Assembly: GCF_011064545.1 (NCBI RefSeq)
Contig: NZ_JAAMFG010000034.1
Location: 1 to 64,000 of the forward strand
Direction: 5' to 3'
Source: Wenzhouxiangella sp. XN24
GTDB lineage: Bacteria; Pseudomonadota; Gammaproteobacteria; Steroidobacterales; XN24
DNA: 64,000 bases
Below the pieces are notes generated by a model that worked only from the letters and a program-made list of their open reading frames with translations, was not told the DNA's origin and did no database searches. Below, piece after piece: positions 53,189 through 61,346 of this stretch. How positions within the stretch are numbered: the first letter of the stretch is position 1; each line of letters opens with the position of its first letter. The position numbers and the translations under genes were made by a program.

Positions 53189-53553
53189 TGAGCGGACAGA
53201 ACGAAGACCGTCAGGACCAGGACAAGCTCGCTGCGGCCGCCCGCCGGCACACCGAGGAGGTCTCTCCGGAGGTGGCGGAGCGACTCCGGGCGATGCGCCG
53301 CGTTGCGGTGTCGGAACTGGGGGAGGGCCCGGCTAACGCGGCGCCGGGATGGCTGTGGCCGGCCGGCGTTGCGGCGGCGGGAGTCGCGTTGACCCTGGCC
53401 CTGCTGCTCGGTGAGCCGGACGGCTCTGCGCCCGACCCATTGCTGCTCGCCGACGCCGACGAACTCGCGGTCGTGGCGGATCTCGACGTGCTCGAGGAAC
53501 TCGAGTTCCTGGCCTGGCTCGAGGAGGAGGGGCCGGATGACGGCGAAGGCTGA
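53188..53553 (+). CDS. Small single-span membrane protein, probable anti-sigma factor (DUF3619-like)
   Basis: The 121-residue product has a charged cytoplasmic N-terminus (LAAAARRHTEEVSPEVAERL), one transmembrane segment (WLWPAGVAAAGVALTLALLL, about 63-83) and a very acidic periplasmic tail (EELEFLAWLEEEGPDD). ATG 53188 overlaps the sigma stop. Layout, size and coupling suggest control of the sigma factor, as for DUF3619 proteins; direct evidence is lacking. Confidence 0.75.
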   Translation: MSGQNEDRQDQDKLAAAARRHTEEVSPEVAERLRAMRRVAVSELGEGPANAAPGWLWPAGVAAAGVALTLALLLGEPDGSAPDPLLLADADELAVVADLDVLEELEFLAWLEEEGPDDGEG

Positions 53554-53854
53554 GATTCTGGTTGCCTGGCTCGCCGTGACCCTGCTGGTCACGGCGGCCC
53601 GGGCGGCGGAGCTCCCGCGGGCGGGCTCGTCGTCCGAAGAGTTTTCACCGGCAGCGCGGCCGCCGGCGGAGTCGCTGCCTGATGCGGGTTTCCTGGAGTT
53701 TCTCGGCCTGCTGATCGAGGACGGGGACGGTTACCTGGATCCGCTCGACATGGCCGTGGACGAAACGACGGAAGCAGATCACGAGGCTGAGGCCGAGGGG
53801 CGACCGGGTTCGGATCCGGGCGCCGTGGAGGATGAGGATGAACCACGGAATTGA
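53537..53854 (+). CDS. Small exported acidic protein of unknown function
   Basis: The 105-residue product starts with a signal-peptide-like segment (EILVAWLAVTLLVTAARAA) and continues as an acidic, low-complexity chain (AVDETTEADHEAEAEG). It overlaps the preceding gene by 17 nt and the DUF3106 gene by 17 nt, so it is part of the sigma operon. No family recognised. Confidence 0.62.
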   Translation: MTAKAEILVAWLAVTLLVTAARAAELPRAGSSSEEFSPAARPPAESLPDAGFLEFLGLLIEDGDGYLDPLDMAVDETTEADHEAEAEGRPGSDPGAVEDEDEPRN

Positions 53855-54311
53855 GCTGATGCTGAAGCGGAGCTTGCTGGTCGTGTTGCTGCTGTTAGCC
53901 ACGCCAGCGGTCGCGCTCGAGTGGGACGGCTTGAGCGAAGCACAACAGAGACTGCTGTCCGACTACGAGGCCGAATGGCAGGCCTTGCCGGAAGCCCGGC
54001 AGCTTCGCCTGGCGCTGGGTGCCGAGCGCTGGTTGGCGATGCCGCCGGAACAGCGCCAGCAGTTCCGGGAGCGTTACCAGCGCTGGCAGTCGCTCAGTCC
54101 TGCGGAACGGGACATTTTGCTGGACCGCTTGCGCCTGTATCGCGAGCTGAGTCCCGATCAGCGGCTCCGGATGCGCGACAATCTGCGCCGCTTCAGGGAC
54201 CTGCCGCCGGAACGGCGCATGGAGTTGCGGGAGCGTTTCCAGCGGCTGTCGCCGGCCGAGCGGGCTCGCGCGCTGGAGCGGCTGAAAGAGCGTCAGCGGC
54301 GCACCCGCTGA
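53838..54311 (+). CDS. DUF3106-type exported protein
   Basis: The 157-residue product from ATG 53838 (GGAGG 6 nt upstream) has a signal peptide (cleavage near AVAL). Arg/Gln/Leu-rich helical repeats follow with LSPAERDILLDRLRLYRELS and LPPERRMELRERFQRLS, the DUF3106 pattern. Such proteins often sit behind ECF sigma and DUF3619 genes, as here. The heptad-like repeats suggest a periplasmic helical bundle similar in style to Spy/CpxP-like proteins; function is not known. Confidence 0.82.
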   Translation: MNHGIELMLKRSLLVVLLLLATPAVALEWDGLSEAQQRLLSDYEAEWQALPEARQLRLALGAERWLAMPPEQRQQFRERYQRWQSLSPAERDILLDRLRLYRELSPDQRLRMRDNLRRFRDLPPERRMELRERFQRLSPAERARALERLKERQRRTR

Positions 54312-54399
54312 GCCGGACTGGCTGAAACCCGTGGCGACAACCCGACCCCGGGGCCCAGCGGGGAGCGCTGAACTCTCGAATAGACCAGGACTGTCGCAC

Positions 54400-54427
54400 G
54401 GCTGTCGCACCGGGCCGTGCGACAGCC
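54400..54427. terminator. Hairpin with neighbouring direct repeat
   Basis: An 11-bp perfect stem (54400-54410 pairing with 54417-54427) lies 89 nt after the DUF3106 stop. The left arm is preceded by a direct copy of CTGTCGCAC (54391-54399). It is probably the end of the sigma operon transcript, though no T run follows. The rest of 54312-54518 shows no gene. Confidence 0.5.
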
Positions 54428-54518
54428 TGGCGTCATGGCGTACCGCTGTCGTTGGCCGTGTAAACTTTCGTCCCTGTAATCGGTTCCGCGCAATCCGGCG
54501 CAGTTTCGAGGAACCGAG

Positions 54519-54986
54519 ATGGAACACGATACGCTGCACAGCACTCCGGCCGGCAACCCGGGAGCGTCCCGCATGAAAGTCAGCCTGCGCCACGGCATCG
54601 AATGCTGGTTCGACGTCGATGACATCACCATCCGCGTCTGGGGCGCACCCTGGAGCGGGCGGGAGGTCATTAGCGTCCAGGACGCGGCCGGCGAGCGCGT
54701 CGTCTCCCAGAAGCGCAACCTGCGGTTCAACTCGCCGCATGAGTTCGAGTACGGCGGACACCTTTACCGGGTGGAGATCCGGCTCAAGTTCGGTGTCGCC
54801 GAGATTCGCCTGTTCCGCGACGGCGAACTCATCGACTCGGACCTGCATGACGGGGGCGTGCGCATCAATCTGGAGACCGGGCGGATGAACTGGTCGGCGA
54901 CGCTGAAGAAAATCCTCCCGGCGCTCGTGCTCGGGGGGCTCGTAGGGGCGGCCTTCGGTTACCTGGTCGGGAGCCTCTTCAAGTGA
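54519..54986 (+). CDS. Hypothetical protein with C-terminal transmembrane anchor
   Basis: The 155-residue product has a beta-rich soluble part (about 18-115: IECWFDVDDITIRVWGAPWSG, HLYRVEIRLKFGVAEIRLF) and one C-terminal hydrophobic segment (ILPALVLGGLVGAAFGYLVG). This is a tail-anchored layout with the soluble part in the cytoplasm. GAGG lies a few nt before the ATG. A possible later start is Met19. No family recognised. An HTH gene follows 40 nt downstream on the same strand. Confidence 0.7.
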   Translation: MEHDTLHSTPAGNPGASRMKVSLRHGIECWFDVDDITIRVWGAPWSGREVISVQDAAGERVVSQKRNLRFNSPHEFEYGGHLYRVEIRLKFGVAEIRLFRDGELIDSDLHDGGVRINLETGRMNWSATLKKILPALVLGGLVGAAFGYLVGSLFK

Positions 54987-55026
54987 GCCGCCCCGCAGCT
55001 TCCACCCTGCCGTCGGTGCCACGCGG

Positions 55027-55350
55027 ATGAACGTCTCGGCCGATCGTATACGCCAGGCCCGCATCGAGCGTGGCTGGACGCAGCAACAGCTCGCGGAGAT
55101 CGCGAACCTGAGCCTGCGCACCGTTCAACGGGTCGAAAACCAGGCCGTTGCCTCGAACGAGACCGTCTCGGCGCTGTGCGCGGTGCTGGAGCTGTCGCGC
55201 AACGAACTGCTGCTGCAGGATCCGACCCGACCGGAGCACCAGGCCGCTGCGGCGCGCTTGCGACTGTTGCTGCCGATCGCGGTCATGCTCGGCGCGGCGT
55301 TGGGGTCCGGTTTGACCGTGCTGTTGATGAGCCTCGGCGGCGCGGGCTAG
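55027..55350 (+). CDS. XRE-type HTH regulator with C-terminal membrane segment
   Basis: The 107-residue protein has an XRE helix-turn-helix (about 5-60: IRQARIERGWTQQQLAEIANLSL, RTVQRVEN) and a C-terminal hydrophobic helix (LLLPIAVMLGAALGSGLTVLLM, about 80-101). Membrane-tethered XRE proteins of this size occur next to tail-anchored proteins, and this one follows such a gene. Targets and signal are unknown. Confidence 0.82.
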   Translation: MNVSADRIRQARIERGWTQQQLAEIANLSLRTVQRVENQAVASNETVSALCAVLELSRNELLLQDPTRPEHQAAAARLRLLLPIAVMLGAALGSGLTVLLMSLGGAG

Positions 55351-55375
55351 ACCCGCGCCGCCGTGCCAGGCCCTG

Positions 55376-55479
55376 TCAGAACACCCGCGGCGTCCACTGG
55401 CCGGAGCGGAAAGCCTCGATCAGTGCGAGGATCTCGTCGGCCCAGCGCCGTCCATCGGGTAGCTGCTCCAGTATGAGAG
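55376..55479 (-). other. Coding-like segment without visible start
   Basis: On the minus strand, upstream of the stop at 55378-55376, the frame reads LEQLPDGRRWADEILALIEAF and then RSGQWTPRVF, with protein-like composition. The frame runs back into the 3' end of the CARDB-protein gene without a credible start. It could be the remnant of a gene end or a frameshifted tail; it may also be chance. Confidence 0.25.
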
Positions 55480-57006
55480 CTACTGCGGCCGAGGCGGCCG
55501 CGGTGGTTTGTCGCGACCGCGTGGGGCGGTGCCATCGCCGCCGCAACTGGCCGGGACATTCACCGTGATCCTGAACGTGTTGTTGGCTTCATTGCTCTCG
55601 GCAATCTGCTTGGCGGGATCGATGTCCACGCGCAGCAGGTGCGAACCGGCGGCAAGAAAAATGTTTCCGCTCACGTTCCGGCTCTGGCCCTTGCCGATGT
55701 TCAGGCCGGTGCCCATGTGGAGCTGAGCGGTGGCCGACAGTCGACTGGTGGCCCCCGACGCGTCGACCTGGCCGTCATTCGCGACGTCATATTTCATCCG
55801 GAACTGGCAGCCACGCGGCGTGTTCGCCGCAGCATCCGCTTCGGTCAGGTTGAGCACGCCGCCCCAGGGCGCCGCTTGCTGGCCGATCGTCATGCCTTGA
55901 TGCGAAGTGAGATCCGGCAGGGCGCTCCCGCCGGGAGGCGTTACGGGGACCGCGACGATCGGTGTCATGGCCTGGCAGTTCACGACGTAGCTGTCGCTGG
56001 CCGAGCGCGTTTTTTGCCGGTATCGCACCTGCAGTTCAACCGTTTCCGTCGGCGCCAGGCCGAGCTGCGGCTTGGGCTGCATGCCGCTGCCCTGGACGCC
56101 CAAGGCCTTGTTCGGCGGCTTGTCCGGCTGCGACGGACCTGCGACATCATGCTGGGCTGACACTGCGCTGACCTGCTTGCCTGCCGCCACGAGCTGCTTT
56201 TGCCAGGGTGAAACCGGCTGACCGTTATTCAGGAATCGGTATTCGAGCTCGCCGCCGTTGCCGCTCGTATGGATCGTGCCATTGAAGCTGATCTCCGCGG
56301 GACAACGACCCTTGTAATTTTTCGGGTTCGCGGTCACGGCAACGTGGCCGATCGTGAGCGGTTGTGCCTGTATGTTGCCGGGGAGCGGCAGGGCAGGCTT
56401 CGGGGTGGTGGGGGTGAGCGCGGCGCAATTAACCCTGAGCGGGTGGGGCTTGATGACGTTCTTCGACTCCATCAGCACGCCGTATTTTCCGGCAAGATCG
56501 CGGCACTGGAAACTGAACTGGCTCCAGACCTGGTTGTCGAGCGTCAGCGAGAAGGCCTTGCCGGCTTTACCCTGGCCCTGGCTGTTGCACGCCTGGATCG
56601 CATTGGATCGAACCTGCTGGTTCGGCTTCCAGTCGATCGAGATGGGTTTCATGCTGCTGGACCAGGTGCGGTCCCTGTTCGTCAGGTTCTCGTAGACATA
56701 TTTCCAGGTCAGCCCGTCGCTGACATATTGAAATGGCGCCGCCGAATCGGTCAGCCGATAGGTGATGACCTTGTAGGCATGGGCCCAGACACAGCGCCCA
56801 CGCGCCTCGGCGTTGAATGTCAGCGAGTTATTGCCTTCCACCTGTGTATAGCTCCCGTTCTCCCCGGTGACCGTCAACTGGGGAAATGGCGAGCGAATAT
56901 TCATGTCCGCGTATTCGACGGCCTTTGTGGCATGGGCCGTCCCTGTGACAAACAGCGCTGCGAGGGCCACCGCCCGAACGGCCACGGAAACTGTCCTGGG
57001 TTTCAT
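55480..57006 (-). CDS. Exported protein with CARDB-like domain
   Basis: The 508-residue product has a signal peptide (cleavage near TAHA, residue 26) and six or more Cys. A C-terminal CARDB-like beta-sandwich (about 370-490) ends in LRVDIDPAKQIAESNEANN, the CARDB signature. Two further beta-rich modules fill residues 30-340. The last dozen residues are Pro/Arg-rich (GRDKPPRPPRPQ). CARDB domains mediate adhesion or complex assembly in the envelope. It is divergent from the beta-barrel gene at 57173, so both may share control. Confidence 0.72.
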   Translation of the reverse strand: MKPRTVSVAVRAVALAALFVTGTAHATKAVEYADMNIRSPFPQLTVTGENGSYTQVEGNNSLTFNAEARGRCVWAHAYKVITYRLTDSAAPFQYVSDGLTWKYVYENLTNRDRTWSSSMKPISIDWKPNQQVRSNAIQACNSQGQGKAGKAFSLTLDNQVWSQFSFQCRDLAGKYGVLMESKNVIKPHPLRVNCAALTPTTPKPALPLPGNIQAQPLTIGHVAVTANPKNYKGRCPAEISFNGTIHTSGNGGELEYRFLNNGQPVSPWQKQLVAAGKQVSAVSAQHDVAGPSQPDKPPNKALGVQGSGMQPKPQLGLAPTETVELQVRYRQKTRSASDSYVVNCQAMTPIVAVPVTPPGGSALPDLTSHQGMTIGQQAAPWGGVLNLTEADAAANTPRGCQFRMKYDVANDGQVDASGATSRLSATAQLHMGTGLNIGKGQSRNVSGNIFLAAGSHLLRVDIDPAKQIAESNEANNTFRITVNVPASCGGDGTAPRGRDKPPRPPRPQ

Positions 57007-57172
57007 TTCTTGCTTCCTTGTGCAGTCATTCTGCTTATGCAGGCGGCGTTGTCGCCCGGGTCGGGACGGTCATGCTGCACCATTTCTTATCGGGGAAGTG
57101 TGAACGGGTTCTCGGAAGATTGCAGCAATTCGTGTACAAAGGCGGAAATAATACGCTTGGCAGGGGATGCTT

Positions 57173-59194
57173 ATGCGTGGATTCCTCCTGCTGATATTCG
57201 CAGCGATGGCGCCGGCCGTCCACGCGCAAAGTGATATTCCCATCCAGGCGCTCGACCAGCGCAACTTCAGCCTGGCGCTGCCGGAAGCTGCTTTCGGCCA
57301 GGAAGGTTCCAGCCTCGCCGTCGATATCTCGGGTTACGATGTGACCGGCTTCAGCCGGATCGACGGGGTTTCCCTCGTCGTCGAGATGGACTCGCCGCTG
57401 CCGCCCGGGGAATACCTCGTCACCGTCCTGCAGGTTTTTGCCGACGGCAATGCGGCCGTGTTGCTGGATGCCTTGCTTGGGGTGGCGGAGCCGGACGGCG
57501 GCCAGTATTCGCTCAATGGCATGCTGCAGAGCAGCTACCGGGTCGCGGACGGCTCCGGGCAGGCATTCGACGGGACCGACGAGTCGGTCACAAAAGGCAG
57601 CTTGTCTTTTGAAGGAGTTCGCACGTCGGGCGCGTTGCGTCTCGGCAGCGCGGTCGACGTCATCTATGACCGTTACAACGCGGCAACCCCGCCCGAGGAA
57701 CGGTGGCTGTTGCCGGATTACCTGGTATCGGCGACGCGCGACGGAGCGGCGCTGACCTCTTCGCTGAAGATTGGCGGCGTCGGCGTAGGACAGAACGACT
57801 TCGTCTTTTCCAGCTTCCGGCGACGTGGTGTGAGCCTGGAAACGGTGGATGTCTCGGAGCGCTTTGCCATCCAGGCCTTTTCGGTTGTCTCGACGCCCCG
57901 AAACCTGCTCAGGGGGGAAGAGCTGCTGCCGCGTGAAAGCGATGACCGGGCAAGCGGTGTCACCGCCTCGATCTCGCTGCTGGATGATCGGCTGCGATTC
58001 AAGGGTGGACTGGTCGATGGCCGCACGAGCCTGAGCGGGGCGGGATTCAACAACTTCGGCGACCCCGCGGTCTACGGCGGCGAGACCTGGAACGCCGGCC
58101 TCCAATCCACGCTCGTCGATGGTGGCATCGAGATCTCCCTGGAGCGCGCAGGATCACGCTTCGACGCGGACGGAATCGGCCTCGGCGAGTCCGCCCGGGG
58201 TGGTGACGCCGAGCGTGCAACGGTCGTTTTTTCATCTGCCGGAGGTTTCGGGAACGGGCCGTTCGCATACTGGTCCATGCAACTCGAGCATCGGGAGGTG
58301 GGGATCGACTTCTACAGTCTCGGCAATATGTCCCTCCCTGGAAATCTCCGCGTACAGAGCGCTTACCTCCAGGCCGGCTTCCGTGACTTCGCCGTCGATC
58401 TCGACTTCGCCCGCGAGCGCAGCAATCCCGACGACGCACCTTCGCTGGCTTCGCAGACGCTGGACCGGGCCGGGATCAACTTCGTCTATACGCCAGGCAT
58501 GCTCGAGCTGTCCAGAGCGCCCTGGCGCTGGCTGGGTGCACCGTCGCTGAATACCTGGTTTTACCGCATGGACAGCAGCCAGCCCGATACCGATGCGGTG
58601 CTGGTCGGTTTCGACGTCGATAACACGACGGAAGAGGCGGGCATCGGCTTGTCCTTTGCGAAAGACCGGTTGACCTGGGCGCTGCAAGTCGGCCTGATCG
58701 ATTACACGGACCGCAGTGTCGCGGTTTTCGACGGCCCGTTCCTGCTCTACGAGCCGCCATCGGACAGCCGCAACGTGCAGGTGTCACTGCAAATGAGCTG
58801 GGTACCCACGGAGAGGACCACGCTCGATGCCTTCGTGCAGAACAACCAACTTGACGAGAGCGAATCGAACAATGCTTACCGCAACCGGGTCTACGGCGTC
58901 GGCGGTTCGTTCGTTCTGTTGCCGGACAAGCTTTCCGCGCGCGCGAGTGTCAGTATCGGACGTGACCAGAACAGTTTCGGCAACCCCCTGTTCCTCGATG
59001 AACGACTCCGCTCGCGTGTTGCCGACCTGCAACTCATCTGGCATGCCGTCGCGGCGCGCGACAGCCGCCCCGGCTTGCGGCTGACATTGAGCGGCAACTA
59101 TGCGCGTAACGAGGACCTGGCCTGGCTGGTGGACGACGAACTCTGGTCCGTGATCATCGGCGCCCAGCTCGACTGGAGGAGAGACCGGCCATGA
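57173..59194 (+). CDS. Putative outer-membrane beta-barrel protein
   Basis: The 673-residue product from ATG 57173 (AGGGG 6 nt upstream) has a signal peptide (cleavage near VHAQ). A small N-terminal beta domain (about 25-110) is followed by about 550 residues of alternating amphipathic strands with aromatic belts and Gly/Asp turns (GAGFNNFGDPAVYGGETWNA, RLTLSGNYARNEDL). It ends with WSVIIGAQLDWRRD, so the last strand lacks the usual terminal Phe. I recognise no family. It overlaps the following exported-protein gene by 4 nt, so the two are probably partners. Confidence 0.72.
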   Translation: MRGFLLLIFAAMAPAVHAQSDIPIQALDQRNFSLALPEAAFGQEGSSLAVDISGYDVTGFSRIDGVSLVVEMDSPLPPGEYLVTVLQVFADGNAAVLLDALLGVAEPDGGQYSLNGMLQSSYRVADGSGQAFDGTDESVTKGSLSFEGVRTSGALRLGSAVDVIYDRYNAATPPEERWLLPDYLVSATRDGAALTSSLKIGGVGVGQNDFVFSSFRRRGVSLETVDVSERFAIQAFSVVSTPRNLLRGEELLPRESDDRASGVTASISLLDDRLRFKGGLVDGRTSLSGAGFNNFGDPAVYGGETWNAGLQSTLVDGGIEISLERAGSRFDADGIGLGESARGGDAERATVVFSSAGGFGNGPFAYWSMQLEHREVGIDFYSLGNMSLPGNLRVQSAYLQAGFRDFAVDLDFARERSNPDDAPSLASQTLDRAGINFVYTPGMLELSRAPWRWLGAPSLNTWFYRMDSSQPDTDAVLVGFDVDNTTEEAGIGLSFAKDRLTWALQVGLIDYTDRSVAVFDGPFLLYEPPSDSRNVQVSLQMSWVPTERTTLDAFVQNNQLDESESNNAYRNRVYGVGGSFVLLPDKLSARASVSIGRDQNSFGNPLFLDERLRSRVADLQLIWHAVAARDSRPGLRLTLSGNYARNEDLAWLVDDELWSVIIGAQLDWRRDRP

Positions 59195-60363
59195 GACATC
59201 GTATGCTCAAGACATTGCTCGGCCTGGTCATGGCCCTCCATGGCATGGCGGGACTGGCAGAGCTCGCCGACATCCGCGCTACGCCGGCGCAACTGACGCT
59301 TCTCGCCGCCAGCAATAACGTGGTCCAGGTGCGCTGGCAAGTGGCCACCACCCCGGATCATACGTCCGGTGTCTTTTCGCCGCCGGCCGCGATTCTCGAT
59401 CCCTCCACGGGAGGCATACTGCAGCGCGTAGATACCTCCCTTGAGGCCGCCGGCACCGGGCCGTTCGTGCTGAGGGAAACGTTGCGGCTCGATGCAGGTA
59501 CCGTCAGGGGATGGTTGGACGAAGGCATCCAACGTGTCGTCCTGGAGCGCAGTTTTGCGGACGACGTGGGCCGGGCCAGGGTCGCCCGGGTCGTGCTCCG
59601 GCTGAGCGGAAGCCGGCTTCAGTCGATCCGCGAAGGCGCGCCGAGCGAGCTCGAAGTCGTTTCGCTGCGACTTGAATTCGAGACCGGCAACAATACGGCC
59701 ATCGTCGCGCCGGAGACGTCCCTCCAGGCTGCGCTCACGGTGCAACATACCGGCACGGGCGTGCTGCGTGGTCGCTGGCAGATTGCGGAGCCGGGCAGTT
59801 CAGAGGTGGTCCCGGTGTTCCGGACGCTGGCGCTCGTGAACGCCCAGGTCCGGGCCGGCCAGAGAAGCTACTATCGCAGCCCGGTCCTGCCGACCGGGCA
59901 AGCGGGCATCTATGCGTTGCGCTTCTGTGTTTCCAACCCCGACCTGGCCGACCCCGGAGATGATCTGCAATGTCCGGACTCCACGCAAATCGTCTATGGC
60001 AGCTACCAGGTCCAGCCACAGGACACTTCGCGCCCTGTGCGCATCCGTGGGCTGGCGCCGGATCGCTCGCGCGCCGGACCCGAAACGCCGTTTCGATGGG
60101 ATGCCGTCCGCTCCGCCGCAACGTACCAGTTCCAGGTCTTCGAGTTCGCACTGCATACCGGGGAGGGCGACCCGGTGCCGCCCCGCTTCGTCGGTGGAGT
60201 GCTGATACCCGGAGAGGCGAACCACACGCCGCTCGGCGCCAGCCTGGTCAACAAGCTGGTTCCCGGAGAGCGGTACCTGTGGCGAGTCACCGCGCATGAT
60301 GAAACCGGCCGCACCGTCGGTTCCAGTGTCGAGGCCACGTTTATATTCGGTCTCGCCGACTAG
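59191..60363 (+). CDS. Exported protein with Fn3-like C-terminal domain
   Basis: The 390-residue product has a signal peptide (cleavage near GLAE, residue 24) and beta-rich modules. The last (about 285-390) resembles an Fn3-type fold, with TPFRWDAVRSAATYQFQVFE and LVPGERYLWRVTAHDETG. Three Cys lie near 248-262. It is translationally coupled to the preceding beta-barrel gene. Surface or periplasmic partner of that barrel is the simplest reading; no function known. Confidence 0.72.
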   Translation: MRHRMLKTLLGLVMALHGMAGLAELADIRATPAQLTLLAASNNVVQVRWQVATTPDHTSGVFSPPAAILDPSTGGILQRVDTSLEAAGTGPFVLRETLRLDAGTVRGWLDEGIQRVVLERSFADDVGRARVARVVLRLSGSRLQSIREGAPSELEVVSLRLEFETGNNTAIVAPETSLQAALTVQHTGTGVLRGRWQIAEPGSSEVVPVFRTLALVNAQVRAGQRSYYRSPVLPTGQAGIYALRFCVSNPDLADPGDDLQCPDSTQIVYGSYQVQPQDTSRPVRIRGLAPDRSRAGPETPFRWDAVRSAATYQFQVFEFALHTGEGDPVPPRFVGGVLIPGEANHTPLGASLVNKLVPGERYLWRVTAHDETGRTVGSSVEATFIFGLAD

Positions 60364-60404
60364 AGAGTCGCTCCGAGCGACCAATACACAGAGAGGAAAG
60401 TGAT

Positions 60405-61061
60405 ATGCATGGTATTCAGAGAAAATCCTGGATGAAATCAATGGCCGGAGGATTATGGGCGCCGGCCGTCCTCGTGATGCTGGCCGCACCGCTCACGACA
60501 ATGGCCGACGAACGCGCTGTCGCGCCCCCTGAGAAGAAGCCTGAGCCGATTGGGCTGTTGCTGCCGGCAGTACAGAAAGCTCAGCCCGAGACCTCAGGCG
60601 AAGAGGCGAAGCCTGCGCCTCGAGGGATTCAGGCTACACCGCAGCGCGGCATCGAGCCGGATGAAATCGATGCGCCAGCACGTGCCCGCGCGGGCAGCGC
60701 CGCCCCGTCTGGGAAAGTAATCGACAAGAGTTCGCCGTTGCTCATGAAGAGTGCGGGCGGGGGTGGGGGCGCCGGCAAAGTGTCCGTCCAACAGATGATG
60801 GCGAAGCTGAAGCCGCGCCAGGCGATGTCCGTGGCGCCCCGCCCCGGCTCCGGCGCCGGGGCGGCGACATCGGTCCAGGCGCGGCCCACCGCGCCGCCCA
60901 GGTACGAGATCGCGGACTGCGGCACGCCGTCGAGTCCGATGATTTGCTGTCACCACGAGGCGGGCGACGGGTCCAGCTGCAACCTGTTCAAGATCCTCTG
61001 CGGAAACGCCGGCGGGACGGCGCAGGGTGACGGAGAATCGGCGGCCTGCTCCGACTGGTAA
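60405..61061 (+). CDS. Small exported protein with Cys-rich C-terminus
   Basis: The 218-residue product has a signal-like segment (about 14-34, cleavage near TMAD). A Pro/Ala/Lys/Glu-rich spacer (about 35-165) follows, then a compact Cys-rich end with seven Cys in about 50 residues (IADCG, MICCHH, GSSCNL, KILCGN, SAACSDW). GAGAGGAAA lies about 6 nt before the ATG. The Cys pattern suggests a disulfide-bonded secreted module or a metal site. It is the last gene of the beta-barrel group and ends at a clear terminator. No family recognised. Confidence 0.68.
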   Translation: MHGIQRKSWMKSMAGGLWAPAVLVMLAAPLTTMADERAVAPPEKKPEPIGLLLPAVQKAQPETSGEEAKPAPRGIQATPQRGIEPDEIDAPARARAGSAAPSGKVIDKSSPLLMKSAGGGGGAGKVSVQQMMAKLKPRQAMSVAPRPGSGAGAATSVQARPTAPPRYEIADCGTPSSPMICCHHEAGDGSSCNLFKILCGNAGGTAQGDGESAACSDW

Positions 61062-61102
61062 GCATTACCTGCAAAGCCGCATTTTTTGCGGCCGACCCGT
61101 TC

Positions 61103-61129
61103 GAGGCCGCTCCTGACAAGAGCGGCCTC
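61103..61129 (+). terminator. Intrinsic-terminator-like hairpin
   Basis: A perfect 10-bp stem GAGGCCGCTC/GAGCGGCCTC (61103-61112 and 61120-61129) with a 7-nt loop is followed by GTCATTTT. It lies 42 nt after the Cys-rich protein gene. The rest of 61062-61346 shows no gene. Confidence 0.7.
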
Positions 61130-61346
61130 GTCATTTTCGACACCCCGAAGCGGCGTGAGCGGCCTGCAGTTTCGACTACTACACTTTGAGCAGACTGCAC
61201 CCCGGCGCTTTCCGGATGTCTCGAGGTGTCTGCCATTCGAACAGAGGTAAGCGAAGGCCGCGTCCGACAATTAATGGCGCCAGGATCGCTGAGCCAAGCT
61301 GGGGGTTCATTCTCGTGGCGTCCGGCAATGAACGGAACGGAAAGCC

